Shown here one piece after another: positions 47,827-57,308 of a DNA stretch of 64,000 nucleotides. The DNA is from a bacterium D16-51. Its GTDB lineage: Bacteria > Bacillota > Clostridia > Lachnospirales > Lachnospiraceae. The notes below the pieces were generated by a model. The model searched no databases, was not told where the DNA came from, and saw only the letters and a program-made list of their open reading frames with translations. The DNA lies in assembly GCA_003612285.1 (NCBI GenBank), contig RAYE01000025.1:1-64000 (forward strand). Direction: 5' to 3'. Within the stretch, counting starts at the first letter, position 1. Each line of letters opens with the position of its first letter. Position numbers and translations under genes: made by a program.

Positions 47827-48009
47827 TTACACCGTCCTTTGTGCCACATCTGCCCGGTAGGGTGTGCCTCCACGTTTCAACTCATTGTATATAGTTGCCC
47901 TGTGGAAACCGATTGTATCAGCAATCACAATTACCCTTGCCCCCTGCTCTGCCATTTTTTCAATTTTCTTCCGGTCCTCATAATTCAACCGCCTATTGCC
48001 TTTTCTCAC
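47827..48009 (-). CDS. small IS30-type HTH protein, transposase DNA-binding-domain paralogue
   Basis: 60 aa, GTG start behind AGGAGG. The helix-turn-helix RRLNYEDRKKIEKMAEQG..VIADTIGFHRATIYNEL aligns with the transposase N-terminus (residues 1-45) but lacks the DDE domain. First gene of the leftward early operon at the right end. It may compete with the transposase for the ends or be a repressor, as Mu c relates to MuA. Regulatory role is inferred; the similarity is direct. Confidence 0.75.
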   Translation of the reverse strand: MRKGNRRLNYEDRKKIEKMAEQGARVIVIADTIGFHRATIYNELKRGGTPYRADVAQRTV

Positions 48010-48044
48010 GTTCTTTACACCTCCTACCGTTCAAAAATAAAAAA

Positions 48045-48082
48045 GGAATGTGCCAAAAGTCCGTAAACTCTTGACACATTCC
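48045..48082 (-). terminator. right-end hairpin 1, likely insulating terminator
   Basis: 38-nt inverted repeat; arms GGAATGTG/CACATTCC extended with CAA and TTG. On the minus strand it is followed by TTTTTT. It lies between the tRNA operon and the first phage gene. Confidence 0.7.
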
Positions 48083-48104
48083 CTTACAAAATTGTATAAA
48101 AAAA

Positions 48105-48142
48105 GAAATGCGATAGAGTTTTAATAACTCTTGTCGCATTTC
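48105..48142 (-). terminator. right-end hairpin 2, likely insulating terminator
   Basis: Second 38-nt inverted repeat, 60 bp from the first, arms GAAATGCGA/TCGCATTTC, followed by T7 on the minus strand. Both share ACTCTTG and the same layout, so they are duplicates. They may stop tRNA read-through or also serve as end sites. Confidence 0.7.
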
Positions 48143-48156
48143 ATTTTACAATGTAG

Positions 48157-48173
48157 CCATTTTTCGTCATTTT
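48157..48173 (+). repeat. 17-bp repeat shared with the left end, right copy
   Basis: CCATTTTTCGTCATTTT, identical to 221-237. Confidence 0.45.
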
Positions 48174-48180
48174 TTTCATC

Positions 48181-48187
48181 CAAGGTT
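48181..48187 (+). repeat. right boundary repeat CAAGGTT (attR-like or target duplication)
   Basis: Part of the palindrome CCAAGGTT-AA-AACCTTGG (48180-48197). The counterpart is at 49-55. Confidence 0.5.
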
Positions 48188-48206
48188 AAAACCTTGGTAA
48201 TAGTGA

Positions 48207-48235
48207 CAAAAAATACACAGTAAAAACTACTGTGT
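48207..48235 (-). terminator. tRNA-Ser(GGA) terminator
   Basis: Minus strand ACACAGTA-GTTTT-TACTGTGT followed by ATTTTTTG, immediately 3' of the tRNA gene. Confidence 0.8.
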
Positions 48236-48239
48236 AAAC

Positions 48240-48327
48240 GGAGAAGGAGGGATTTGAACCCTCGCGCCGCTATTAACGACCTACTCCCTTTCCAGGGGAG
48301 CCCCTTCAGCCTCTTGGGTACTTCTCC
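48240..48327 (-). tRNA. tRNA-Ser (GGA)
   Basis: 88 nt with acceptor stem GGAGAAG/CTTCTCC, a long variable arm and a T arm (GGGTTCAAATCCC). Anticodon loop CTGGAAA gives anticodon GGA, serine codons UCC and UCU. The prophage lies downstream of its terminator, not within the tRNA. Confidence 0.95.
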
Positions 48328-48384
48328 AAATCTTTTGTATCTCCAATAGCATCACACAAAAAGCATATCATCTTTCTTAGCAAA

Positions 48385-48408
48385 GAAAAAAGCGCACCAC
48401 CTGCGCTT
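48385..48408 (-). terminator. terminator between the tRNA-Ser genes
   Basis: AGCGCA/TGCGCT stem followed on the minus strand by TTTTTTC. Confidence 0.7.
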
Positions 48409-48464
48409 ATATCCAAATATAAATATATACTGGATAATTTCTTAAAACTAAGCTAAAACCAAAC

Positions 48465-48549
48465 GGAGAGGGTGGGATTCGAACCCACGCGCCCTTGCGG
48501 ACAAACGGTTTTCAAGACCGCCTCGTTATGACCACTTCGATACCTCTCC
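48465..48549 (-). tRNA. tRNA-Ser (UGA)
   Basis: 85 nt with acceptor GGAGAGG/CCTCTCC, long variable arm, T arm GGGTTCGAATCCC. Anticodon loop CTTGAAA gives UGA, serine codons UCA and UCG. Confidence 0.95.
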
Positions 48550-48611
48550 TTATTCAACTGTAACAACTGTTTATACATCCCAACTGGACTTTCTTAACAC
48601 GTTGCTTTGCA

Positions 48612-48640
48612 AGTATAACATTCCATCCTCACTTCGTCAA
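48612..48640 (-). promoter_or_regulatory. tRNA-Ser(UGA) promoter
   Basis: Minus strand TTGACG (48640-48635), 17 bp, TATACT (48617-48612), about 60 bp before the tRNA. Confidence 0.7.
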
Positions 48641-48670
48641 GTGTTTTTTTGAATTTTTTTAATTTTTTTG

Positions 48671-48743
48671 CTAGAGCGCATTTGAAAATTGCTTTTTGTA
48701 AGGAACTAAAAGTTCACGGAATGAATTTTCAAACACGCTCTAG
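48671..48743. repeat. 73-bp inverted-repeat element (REP/MITE-like)
   Basis: 20-base arms CTAGAGCGCATTTGAAAATT and its partner at 48724-48743 with two mismatches. Related half-elements lie at 49779-49790 and 50731-50755. Confidence 0.6.
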
Positions 48744-48805
48744 TATTTCCTGCAAAAAAGCTGTCAGTTTCCCATACTGCACTTAGCCTGCTGCGTACGC
48801 GAAAA

Positions 48806-49189
48806 TCAGGCTGGACATGCCTTCCAAAGACTATGAAGATTACAGTATGCATACACTGCTTCAATCTCGTCCCCTTCACAAAGGGCAAAACATACTTCTG
48901 GTTTGTCTCCTGGCTGCAAAGTTTTTCGTTGATTCCCCTGTTTTGTCTGCAAAGAAACCCATTCAATGTAATGCTCTGACATCATTGGGTGCTCTGCAGA
49001 ACCTACACATACTTTTACCAGATTGCCTTCCACTGTATATACCGGAATATGCTTTTCTACCGCAGCATCTGTTGTTCCCGGCACGATTTCTTTCATTTTC
49101 TGTCCACAGCACATAACCGGAACCCCAGCATCCTTAACCAACGCAACAATATTTCCACAATGTTCACAAATGTAAAATTTCTGTTCCAT
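48806..49189 (-). CDS. dfx: desulfoferrodoxin (superoxide reductase)
   Basis: 127 aa. N-terminal rubredoxin-like Fe site: YICEHCGNI (C-x2-C) and VMCCGQKM (CC). Catalytic Fe site: KHIPVYT, HPMMSEHYIEW (two His), CNLHSLWKA (Cys and His). It reduces superoxide to hydrogen peroxide in anaerobes without making oxygen. Starts at the ATG behind GGAATGAAG; a NifX-like gene follows upstream. Confidence 0.95.
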   Translation of the reverse strand: MEQKFYICEHCGNIVALVKDAGVPVMCCGQKMKEIVPGTTDAAVEKHIPVYTVEGNLVKVCVGSAEHPMMSEHYIEWVSLQTKQGNQRKTLQPGDKPEVCFALCEGDEIEAVYAYCNLHSLWKACPA

Positions 49190-49216
49190 ACTTCATTCCT
49201 CTCTTTCCTATAAATC

Positions 49217-49624
49217 TTAATGGCACTCCCCGCCATTGCCTGCACATCCACGCTTGTCTTCACCACAGGAATGGCCTTCTTCATGATGTCCATGGTGTTC
49301 ACAGCGGACATCTGGATTATACTCCAGTTTCCCTGTAAGAAGTGCAATTACCGCCTCATCTGCACCGCCAGAAACACCCCCATAAAGCTGAATCCCAGCT
49401 TCCGCCAATGCTGCTTGTGCACCTCCGCCTATTCCGCCACAAATCAAAGTATCTACTTCCAGAGATGAAAGCAGCCCCGCCAAAGCGCCATGCCCGCTTC
49501 CTTCTGTGCTAACAACCTGTGTGTTTGTAACTTTCCCATCCTCAGAATCATAAACTTTAAATTGCGCGGTATGCCCAAAATGCGGAAATACCATTCCATT
49601 TTCAAAAGTAACTGCAATTTTCAT
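49217..49624 (-). CDS. NifX/NifB-associated (Fe-Mo cofactor) domain protein
   Basis: 135 aa from the ATG at 49624. MKIAVTFENGMVFPHFGHTAQFKVY is the start of the family; GGIGGGAQAALAEAGIQLYGGVSG is the conserved core. The tail has many His and Cys residues (CEHHGHHEEGHSCGEDKRGC), probably binding metal. Such stand-alone proteins occur beside ATPases or MBL-fold proteins in strict anaerobes and are thought to handle iron-sulfur or metal cofactors. Confidence 0.88.
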   Translation of the reverse strand: MKIAVTFENGMVFPHFGHTAQFKVYDSEDGKVTNTQVVSTEGSGHGALAGLLSSLEVDTLICGGIGGGAQAALAEAGIQLYGGVSGGADEAVIALLTGKLEYNPDVRCEHHGHHEEGHSCGEDKRGCAGNGGECH

Positions 49625-49637
49625 AATTTGTACCAAG

Positions 49638-49671
49638 CCTCAAGCGAAAATGCCGGCATTTTCATTTGAGG
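49638..49671. repeat. perfect palindrome 34 bp (CCTCAA..TTGAGG)
   Basis: CCTCAAgcGAAAATGCCGGCATTTTCatTTGAGG, upstream of the NifX-like gene; it can act as a hairpin in RNA or as an operator for a dimer. Confidence 0.5.
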
Positions 49672-49792
49672 CGCAAACACAAAAAAGTGAAAGTACATGT
49701 GTCTGCGTATTATCCTTTCCTCTTTTTTCTTTCACCCTTCCAAACATGCCGCCACAGGCGGCACAAACAATAGCGTGATAGAGCGTGTTTCG

Positions 49793-50569
49793 TCATATCG
49801 TAATACTCTGCCCGGCAGACAAATAAAACAAATGCTCCATATGTTTTTTCATAAACTCATACTGAAGCGTTCCAGTACAATGGCATGTATAAAAAACTGT
49901 ATTAAACTGATTGAGATACTTTGCATATCCAGCGAGCGTGCCATCAAGCGGTAATTTGGAAAAATGAAATCCACCAACTAAAACATCAGGCTGAAACCAT
50001 TCTGTAATATCCAGAATGCCTTTGTGCGAACAGCCACTGATAAGCACCTTTTTACCATTTTCTTCTATCAGCAAATACTGCTCATGCCGAAAGTCATCTG
50101 GTAACAGCTCTCCATTTACCTCTGCATTTAACCCAAAACTTCCAAGGTCATGCTTCTTCGTATGATTATTACAGGAATAAAGCGTGAGCCCTTTCCCAAT
50201 TGACGCCATATCATCAGCATAAATCAGCCTTTCATTTCCCCTAAGGTTTTTATTCAATCCAATATATTTTTCCGTACCATTATAATGCCCCTCAAAGGCA
50301 TAACGGCTTACATATACCGGCGCTTTTTTGTTGATTTCTAAAAACCTTGCCAGCCCGCCTCCATGATCATAATGGCCATGTGACAGGACAGCCGTTGTAA
50401 CATCTGAAAGAGAAATGCCAAGCACTTTTGCATTTTCTGCAAATACCCCAGTCTGCCCCATATCAAATAATATCTTTTGGGAACCTGCTTCTATATACAA
50501 CGAAAGCCCATGCTCAATCCCGAACTTTTTATCCTGGGATGTGTTTTCCACCAAAGCTGTTATCTGCAT
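49793..50569 (-). CDS. MBL-fold metallohydrolase
   Basis: 258 aa from the ATG at 50569 (GAGGGTGG upstream). LSHGHYDHGGGLARF is the HxHxDH zinc motif; ISGCSHKGILD and TCHCTGTLQYE also fit. Closest to the family annotated as beta-ribofuranosylaminobenzene 5'-phosphate synthase-like MBL proteins. Its neighbours (NifX-like, Dfx) suggest redox or cofactor chemistry; substrate not known. Confidence 0.85.
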   Translation of the reverse strand: MQITALVENTSQDKKFGIEHGLSLYIEAGSQKILFDMGQTGVFAENAKVLGISLSDVTTAVLSHGHYDHGGGLARFLEINKKAPVYVSRYAFEGHYNGTEKYIGLNKNLRGNERLIYADDMASIGKGLTLYSCNNHTKKHDLGSFGLNAEVNGELLPDDFRHEQYLLIEENGKKVLISGCSHKGILDITEWFQPDVLVGGFHFSKLPLDGTLAGYAKYLNQFNTVFYTCHCTGTLQYEFMKKHMEHLFYLSAGQSITI

Positions 50570-50730
50570 CAAACCACCCTCTGTCCATAAAATTTTGGCG
50601 TCCTTTTTCCTGTACTTCCACAAAGCACTGTTTGCTCATACATTAAAACATTTCTCTCCATCCTCTTTTAACACTATACACCCACCAGATGGCAAATGCA
50701 ATATATAATTCTTGTGCAGTCTGACAGTTT

Positions 50731-50755
50731 AAAAGCAATTTTCAAACATGCTCTA
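50731..50755. repeat. half-copy of the AGAGC-type repeat
   Basis: AAAAGCAATTTTCAAACATGCTCTA; inverted relative to the arm at 48671. With that arm it brackets the dfx/NifX/MBL genes. Confidence 0.5.
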
Positions 50756-53362
50756 ATTTCTCCGCATCCGCTCCACCACACTGCCATGCACCATACTGCG
50801 GTACCCCAGAATGGTTACAATAACCAAAAGTACCAAAAGAGCTGGCATACACCATAAAACCGGCGCAATTGTAAATTTCCACCTATAACTTAAAATTTCC
50901 CCACCAAGCCCCCTAATAACAGTTATATTGGCCAAAGCGCCTGCAGGCAGTGAAATCAATATTGTACACAACGCATAATATCCCCCTTCTATACAAAGCA
51001 TCCCCTGTAACTGTTTCCCAGACATGCCCACTGCCTCCAGCATCGCAAATTCCTGTTTCCTTGATAAAATAGAAGTAAAAACAGTATTGGCAAAATTCAG
51101 GATTCCAATACAGGCAAGCACAAAAACCAGGCCATTTCCAACAATAAATATCATTTGGGTATATTCCTCAAACTCCTGTTCATAGTCCTTCCGGGAAGTA
51201 TACCTAAGGTTTTCCCCTGACCGCTTGCAGTATGCTTCCAGCCACTTATCCATTTTCTCCCGTAATCCTTCCTCCACATTAAATAAGGTCCGCATCGGCT
51301 GGCTGTTTCCAAAGAAACTAAGATATTCTTTTTCTGGCAAAATGAAATCAAAATCAATCTCATGTACCCATTGCTTCCCACAAGCATACGGAATATTGGC
51401 CACTGCCAGAACAGTATACTCTTTCTCTTCCCCTTTTTCATTGTGGAGCGTCACAGTTTCCCCAGGCCTGAAAGCTTCTATCTCATCCCAGAGTCTTGCA
51501 GCAACTACATACTTCCCTGTACTAAATTCTTCCCAATCGAACTTCCCGTAAACCTTCTCCAGCTTTTCTGCCAAAAACTGCCCCACCCCATAAACAGTCC
51601 CATCAAACCGCCGGGTTTCCTTTAATTTCTCAATATAGTCCTGTTCTTTTACTCCCTTTCCCCCGTCATCTGCCGGCGGTATATACATTTTGATATAACC
51701 CACTGCCTTTTCATTTCCAAAAACCCGTTTATCAATTATCTGGTTCTGCTTTTCCGAAAATACAGGAGGAATTTCCCTTGCATAAATATTCCCCAATCCT
51801 GCAATTCCCGCCTGCTTTTTTAAGGCTGACAAAAAACGCTTTGAAACACCATCCATTATCCTGTCTTGTGCAAAAGTATCATCCAGCGAAACATCCTGAA
51901 CAGAATAATCACATATTGTAAAATTCGAGATATAGGTATCAATATCAAAACCAATCATCAAACTATATACACTATTTGACAAAATTAGCGCAAGAGACAG
52001 AGATGCAATCACAATATTCCGCTTTTTCCTGTCTCTTTGGACATTCTGCAATGCCATCGCCACAGGAGATACCCTTTTTGTCTTTTTCTGCCGCTTTTTT
52101 CTTATTCCTCCTTTTTCCCTATGTTTCACCTGTAAAATTTCCTCTGGCTGCCCTTCCGTAAATTGGACGGCCTCTATTGGCGTAATTCCGGAAACAATCC
52201 GGCAGGGCCTGTTACAGCTAATGCATACCGTTATAAATGAAAATGCTGCCGCACCAGCTAAAATCCATCCATTTAACTCAATATTACATGTAATCCCCTC
52301 CATAATATTATACCTCTTCATTACATATGGCAACAGCAAGGCGCTAATCAGTGTCCCGGCCGCCACCCCTGCCAGGATACCAGGGAATGCCAGGAAATAA
52401 ACCTGCCTCCTGACAATCTTTTTTAGCTGTTTCCCTGTCGACCCAATTGTTTTTAACAAGCCATAATATGCAATATCCTTGTATACACGGATAGAAAAAA
52501 TATTATAAATAATGAAATATCCAGAAAGCAAAATCAAAAATAATAACAAAAGAAACCTAACTGCAGACTCCCCATCCCCCTGCCCCAGATATGCCCAATT
52601 TACCCCAATTCCTGCCGGCTCCGGAAACCCAAGGCGCTTACAAAGCGCTCCAGCCTGTTTCTCCAGCCCAAAACTCGTATAAAAGTTAAAATCTGCCGCA
52701 ATCCTCCCATCATAATCAGAAACGTCTATTGTACGCCCCAGTGCAGAAAGCGTTGGCGTCGGCGCATATTTTTCCTGGAATGCTTTTGATACTGCAGCCA
52801 TTTGCGCCATAGAAACAACATCCCCCTTATAATAGCCAGATAAGATAAACGCCTGTTTTACTGACTTTCCATTGATTTCTATTTCCAAATCAATTACAGT
52901 GCCAACTTTGCATTCTGCGCCCAATTTTTTTAAAACTAAATCGCTTGTCACGACTTCATTCTCCTTTTGCGGCATCCTCCCTTCGGCTGGATAAACAAAA
53001 CTCCATTTTGCATTTTTCTCCTCAAAATAATTTACTTCTGTATTTAGATCCTCTAACTTTTCATTTACCAATATGCCAGAGAAAATACGGCAGGAGACAG
53101 AACGCAGCCATTTGTCCTTTTTTACTTTATCATATTCCTCTTGTGTCAGGTTTTTCAGTTCTGCATGGGAACTCGTCCCTACCATCCGCATTGTTTCCTC
53201 CTGCGTTTTCTTTGCCATGCTGCCACTCACTGTAAATAATACCGTAAATAGTATTGTAGTCAGCGAAACTGCAAGGATAGCAATTACATTTGCCCCTTTC
53301 TCTGCTTTCCTAGTTTTATCAGCAATCCGGCACAGCGCTTCCCGGCTATCCACCTTTTTCAT
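50753..53362 (-). CDS. FtsX-type ABC transporter permease 1
   Basis: 869 aa. An N-terminal membrane segment (about 22-48), a large outside domain (MacB-like, about 50-260), three segments (about 265-400), a basic loop (KRQKKTKR), a second outside domain and a C-terminal FtsX block ([16 protein letters not shown]). Such permeases export or sense lipoproteins or antimicrobial peptides. Its start overlaps the ATPase stop by 4 bp. With the two-component genes it resembles peptide-resistance modules. Confidence 0.85.
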   Translation of the reverse strand: MKKVDSREALCRIADKTRKAEKGANVIAILAVSLTTILFTVLFTVSGSMAKKTQEETMRMVGTSSHAELKNLTQEEYDKVKKDKWLRSVSCRIFSGILVNEKLEDLNTEVNYFEEKNAKWSFVYPAEGRMPQKENEVVTSDLVLKKLGAECKVGTVIDLEIEINGKSVKQAFILSGYYKGDVVSMAQMAAVSKAFQEKYAPTPTLSALGRTIDVSDYDGRIAADFNFYTSFGLEKQAGALCKRLGFPEPAGIGVNWAYLGQGDGESAVRFLLLLFLILLSGYFIIYNIFSIRVYKDIAYYGLLKTIGSTGKQLKKIVRRQVYFLAFPGILAGVAAGTLISALLLPYVMKRYNIMEGITCNIELNGWILAGAAAFSFITVCISCNRPCRIVSGITPIEAVQFTEGQPEEILQVKHREKGGIRKKRQKKTKRVSPVAMALQNVQRDRKKRNIVIASLSLALILSNSVYSLMIGFDIDTYISNFTICDYSVQDVSLDDTFAQDRIMDGVSKRFLSALKKQAGIAGLGNIYAREIPPVFSEKQNQIIDKRVFGNEKAVGYIKMYIPPADDGGKGVKEQDYIEKLKETRRFDGTVYGVGQFLAEKLEKVYGKFDWEEFSTGKYVVAARLWDEIEAFRPGETVTLHNEKGEEKEYTVLAVANIPYACGKQWVHEIDFDFILPEKEYLSFFGNSQPMRTLFNVEEGLREKMDKWLEAYCKRSGENLRYTSRKDYEQEFEEYTQMIFIVGNGLVFVLACIGILNFANTVFTSILSRKQEFAMLEAVGMSGKQLQGMLCIEGGYYALCTILISLPAGALANITVIRGLGGEILSYRWKFTIAPVLWCMPALLVLLVIVTILGYRSMVHGSVVERMRRN

Positions 53363-54024
53363 TCTCCCTGTATCCTCCCATCTTCAATACGGATAATTCG
53401 GTCCGCCATCTGTGCAATCGCCTCATTATGCGTAATCATAACCATTGTCTGCCCGAATTTTTCCCCTGTTACTTTTAAAAGGCCAAGCACATCCTGGCTT
53501 GTGCGCGAATCCAGATTCCCCGTAGGTTCGTCCGCCAGGAGAATTGCAGGCTTTGAAGCCAGCGCACGGGCAATCGCCACCCTCTGCTGCTGCCCGCCGG
53601 AAAGCTGCCGCGGCAGGCTCTCTATCCTGTCTTGCAGCCCTAATGCTTGAATTATATTGTCAATAAACCCTTTGTCCTCCCGATTGCCATCTAATTGAAT
53701 TGGCAAAACAATGTTTTCATAGACATTCAAAACAGGAACTAAGTTAAAACTCTGAAATACAAACCCAATTTTCCTCCTTCTGAAAATACACAACGCGTCT
53801 TCTTTCAGGGAAGACAAATCTTTTCCGTCTACAATCACCCTGCCAGATGTCGGGCGGTCAAGCCCTCCTAACATATGCAGCAGGGTAGACTTCCCACTTC
53901 CACTTGTCCCGACCACCGCTGCAAATTCCCCTCTGTCCACCTCCAGGCTGACGCCATCCAACGCTTTAACCAAATTCTCTTCTACCCCATAATGTTTAAC
54001 AACATTTTCTGCTTTTAATACCAT
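53359..54024 (-). CDS. ABC transporter ATPase 1 (MacB/LolD-like)
   Basis: 221 aa. Walker [10 protein letters not shown], signature [15 protein letters not shown] and Walker [12 protein letters not shown]. Pairs with permease 1. Confidence 0.93.
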   Translation of the reverse strand: MVLKAENVVKHYGVEENLVKALDGVSLEVDRGEFAAVVGTSGSGKSTLLHMLGGLDRPTSGRVIVDGKDLSSLKEDALCIFRRRKIGFVFQSFNLVPVLNVYENIVLPIQLDGNREDKGFIDNIIQALGLQDRIESLPRQLSGGQQQRVAIARALASKPAILLADEPTGNLDSRTSQDVLGLLKVTGEKFGQTMVMITHNEAIAQMADRIIRIEDGRIQGE

Positions 54025-54097
54025 ATGATACCTCCATATTCAAACATGCCCCAGCGCCATCCAGCCAGATGGAGCGCCAGAAAAACAACTGGAACGC

Positions 54098-56470
54098 CTA
54101 TTTATGCATTATTACACGAAAATAAAAAAACAAAATAAGCACAGGGGCTATGCTGCATGTCACAAAAAGGCCAATATCCGCCATAAAAAACGCCATGCCA
54201 AACCCTATCTTCCTGGCCGCGCAAAAGGCCGCCTGCAGCATTACAAGCAAAGATACTGCTGCCAGCGCATGAAACAGCCCCTCCTTTGCCGCCATCTTAT
54301 ACATTTCCCATTTTATCATCCCAATTTTGTGCATAATACTATAATCTTCCCTCCTCCCCATTATGTTGGAAAATATTGTATTAAAATAGGCCAGTATCCC
54401 AATAAATACCAAAAGCACAATAAAAAAAGAATGCATAATTGCCTGGTTTCTGTCAGAATCCTTATATTCCTGCATCTGCTGCCTGGCACTGTGCAAAGCA
54501 CAGCCTTTTAACGCTTCCATCCTCCCTAAGCCGGCCATAACGGCATTTTCCTTCCCCTCATCAACCCAGATGTTAATTACCTGGCGGGATAATTTCCCGG
54601 AAAATATTTCTGCCGTTTCCCTGTCTGTAATTAACAGATTCGGCCCAACATGGTTTTCTGACAGCACCATATCTTCCCTTGTATCAATTAATGTAACTGT
54701 AACGCTCCTAGTCCCCTCTTTTGAACCCCTCCCCATAATCTCTTCGCCATAGATTGTAAAAGTATCCCCTATTTCCAAATCCAGCGTCTTTGCCATCCTG
54801 TCTTCCAGAATAACCGGGTGCTTTTTACTGTCCTCCCGATAAGATGGCACAAGAGCCTTAAAATTATCCGTTGCTGCCAGAACTAAATTGTACAGGCACT
54901 GTTTTTTCCCATCTATTTCAGTTTCTGTTTCTGTCAGCGTATTATAGTACCCGATAAAATCTTTTTTTAATTGGGACTTTTCTTCACACAAAAAAACACC
55001 CTTTTCATAAGCTACTGAGTAACTCTGGATTTGCTTAATATCCTTGTTTTCCCTAATCTCCTGCAAAACCTGGTCAGGAAGGGATGGGGCTTTCTGCCCT
55101 GCCATGCCATCCCCCAGGCTTCCTGACGTCACCTGTAAATCCCCTGGCACATATGTTTTTACATAGATAATGCCGCTGTCACTGCCGTTATCCTGGACAG
55201 ACAGCAGACTGGCTAATAATGCCGCCAGGATAGCAATTGATAGCGCCAAAACTGTTTTCCCCCTGTTCTTCCTTATATTCCTCAAAACATTTACCGGGGA
55301 AGCCTTCCCAAGACAAAAAGCAATTACTGCCATCCCTGGAACAATGGCAAGCAAAACTATCAAGGCAGCAGTTCCCAGGCTATGCAGTGACACGCCGGAA
55401 GAAACCATGCTTCCCGCATCAAAAGTGTCTGTCAGCGGCTTCATAACCTCGGCATAAACCAAATGGTTCACAAAAAAGCCTGCCAGTACCCCAAGGATAA
55501 AACCTGCTGCAATAAGCGCCAAAAATTCCAGCCCTGTCACCACGAATAAATCCTTTACTAAAAACCCAAGCTTCCTTAGGCTGATATAATCATTTTTCTT
55601 TGAAAAAAAACGGTTATAAAAAATATTGTAGATTACCAGGACGCAGACAGCCCAAATCATCAAGTTCATGATACGGTTCTGTCTGTTCAAATCCCCGCTG
55701 CTGTCAATAGCAGTTATAAGCATTGAGTTCATCCTTATAACCATAGATTCGGTTTCTTTTTTCCCATACCCCATATATTTGCCCAGCCGGGCAATTTCTT
55801 CTGGAATCCTGCCTTCCTTTCGGAAACGTATTCCTGCTGAAACTTTTCCATGGTATTTTTCTATCGCAGAAAAAGCAAACCCTTCTGAAATATACCCAAA
55901 TTTCCTCTCCAGAAACCCGGGGACATCCCCAGCTATCCCTGATATAATAAAGGAAGCATCTTCTATTTTATATAGAAAATCACCTGTATCTGCATCTGTC
56001 GCAGTAATATCTAAAACAACCCTGTCGCCTATCTTTAAACCGTATGTTTCCATATAATTCTCTGTAAATACGGCTTCATCCTCTTTTTGAGGCCAATGCC
56101 CGATCTTTATCTGCTTCACATTTTTCCCTGCTTTTGTTGCTTCTAATTCCCTGTATGCTTCATCAATATACACAAAAGCTGTCCCATCTTCTGCCTGCCC
56201 TAACCCAAAGCTCTGGCCTGCTTCCGCTACAAATGGGCAGGACTTCATTTTTTGAAAGTCATCTTCTGGAATATCCATATAAGTAACATGCTGCTTCCCT
56301 TCCAAAGCTTCCGCATTTAAGCGGTCTGCCAGCCTGACATTTATAAAAAGCTGGTTTCCAACCAAGAGGAACGCTGTCATAAAACATAAAAACAGGCAGG
56401 CAAGCACTGTTTCCTTTTTTTCTTTCAAAAGATACCCCTTTACCAGCACAAAACTTTTTCTTTTATCCAT
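54098..56470 (-). CDS. FtsX-type ABC transporter permease 2
   Basis: 790 aa. Segment at residues 14-36, an outside domain (about 50-270), a membrane block (about 275-400), a second outside domain, and the C-terminal block ([41 protein letters not shown]). Homologous to permease 1 in layout. Overlaps the ATPase 2 stop by 8 bp. Confidence 0.85.
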   Translation of the reverse strand: MDKRKSFVLVKGYLLKEKKETVLACLFLCFMTAFLLVGNQLFINVRLADRLNAEALEGKQHVTYMDIPEDDFQKMKSCPFVAEAGQSFGLGQAEDGTAFVYIDEAYRELEATKAGKNVKQIKIGHWPQKEDEAVFTENYMETYGLKIGDRVVLDITATDADTGDFLYKIEDASFIISGIAGDVPGFLERKFGYISEGFAFSAIEKYHGKVSAGIRFRKEGRIPEEIARLGKYMGYGKKETESMVIRMNSMLITAIDSSGDLNRQNRIMNLMIWAVCVLVIYNIFYNRFFSKKNDYISLRKLGFLVKDLFVVTGLEFLALIAAGFILGVLAGFFVNHLVYAEVMKPLTDTFDAGSMVSSGVSLHSLGTAALIVLLAIVPGMAVIAFCLGKASPVNVLRNIRKNRGKTVLALSIAILAALLASLLSVQDNGSDSGIIYVKTYVPGDLQVTSGSLGDGMAGQKAPSLPDQVLQEIRENKDIKQIQSYSVAYEKGVFLCEEKSQLKKDFIGYYNTLTETETEIDGKKQCLYNLVLAATDNFKALVPSYREDSKKHPVILEDRMAKTLDLEIGDTFTIYGEEIMGRGSKEGTRSVTVTLIDTREDMVLSENHVGPNLLITDRETAEIFSGKLSRQVINIWVDEGKENAVMAGLGRMEALKGCALHSARQQMQEYKDSDRNQAIMHSFFIVLLVFIGILAYFNTIFSNIMGRREDYSIMHKIGMIKWEMYKMAAKEGLFHALAAVSLLVMLQAAFCAARKIGFGMAFFMADIGLFVTCSIAPVLILFFYFRVIMHK

Positions 56471-57119
56471 TGATTATTTCACCATCCTCAAAACGTATTG
56501 TACGGTCAGCATCCTTCACTAACTTTTCATTATGTGTTACAAGGATAACACTCGCCTTATATCTTTTTGCCATCGCCTTTAACAAATCAATCACAATCCT
56601 CTCCGTTTTAGAATCCAGGTTCCCGGTCGGCTCATCTGCCAGGATAACCGCCGGATGGTTCACTAGCGCACGCGCTATGGCTGCCCGCTGCTTCTGCCCG
56701 CCTGATAACTGGTCCGGGTAAAACTTTCCATACTTTCCTATTTCCAGGATATCCAGCAATTCCTTTATGTAACCATCCTCCTTTTTAAGCTGCGGAAGCT
56801 TTATATTCTCAAGAACCGTTAAAGCTGGAAGCAGCTCGTACGCCTGGAAAATAAATCCAATCTTTTCCCGGCGCAGCAATGTCCTCTTTTTCTCGTCCAG
56901 CACAGCAATATTAGTGCCCTCTATAAAAACTTCCCCTTCTGACGGGACGTCAATGCCTGCTATCATATTTAGGAGCGTCGTCTTTCCTGCGCCGCTCCTT
57001 CCTAAAACAGCGATAAATTCCCCTTTCTGTACAGATAACCCCACATGGCTTAGTGCCTGCAGCGATACCGTTTTCTGGCTGTATACTTTTGAAATATTCT
57101 CAAGCCTTAAAACCTCCAT
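56463..57119 (-). CDS. ABC transporter ATPase 2
   Basis: 218 aa from the ATG at 57119 (AAGGAGGG upstream). [24 protein letters not shown] and [12 protein letters not shown] are the nucleotide-binding motifs. First gene of the two-transporter operon. Confidence 0.93.
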   Translation of the reverse strand: MEVLRLENISKVYSQKTVSLQALSHVGLSVQKGEFIAVLGRSGAGKTTLLNMIAGIDVPSEGEVFIEGTNIAVLDEKKRTLLRREKIGFIFQAYELLPALTVLENIKLPQLKKEDGYIKELLDILEIGKYGKFYPDQLSGGQKQRAAIARALVNHPAVILADEPTGNLDSKTERIVIDLLKAMAKRYKASVILVTHNEKLVKDADRTIRFEDGEIING

Positions 57120-57219
57120 CAAAATCCCTCCTTGTCCATCTAAGATATATTTTTTTAAACGCACTGCCCATGCTGTTTATTAGCATACCACCACGATTAC
57201 AGCAATTTCCTATAAAACA

Positions 57220-57249
57220 AAAAAGACAGCCTTTGCGGTTCTGCCTTTT
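57220..57249 (-). terminator. terminator after the two-component genes
   Basis: AAGGCAG...CTGTCTT followed by TTTTTTG on the minus strand. Separates the regulator genes from the transporters. Confidence 0.65.
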
Positions 57250-57271
57250 AGTATAATCTATAATGCTTACC

Positions 57272-57308
57272 AGATTCTTTCACAAATCTAACGGTTTTGA
57301 AAGAATCT
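57272..57308. repeat. inverted repeat at the kinase stop
   Basis: AGATTCTTTC/GAAAGAATCT with a 17-base loop. It may be a 3' mRNA hairpin. Confidence 0.45.

Noticed and set aside
48045-48142. The paired right-end hairpins as transposase-binding sites only
   Set aside because: Each is followed by a T run on the minus strand, so terminators that shield the prophage from tRNA read-through explain them better; a double role stays open.
48240-48327. Integration into the 3' end of tRNA-Ser
   Set aside because: The tRNA is complete and its terminator is intact; the prophage begins 12 or more bases beyond the terminator, and no tRNA fragment is seen at the left end.
48706-48966. An 86-aa frame overlapping the superoxide reductase
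   Set aside because: It is a shifted reading of dfx and the REP-like hairpin with no start signal.
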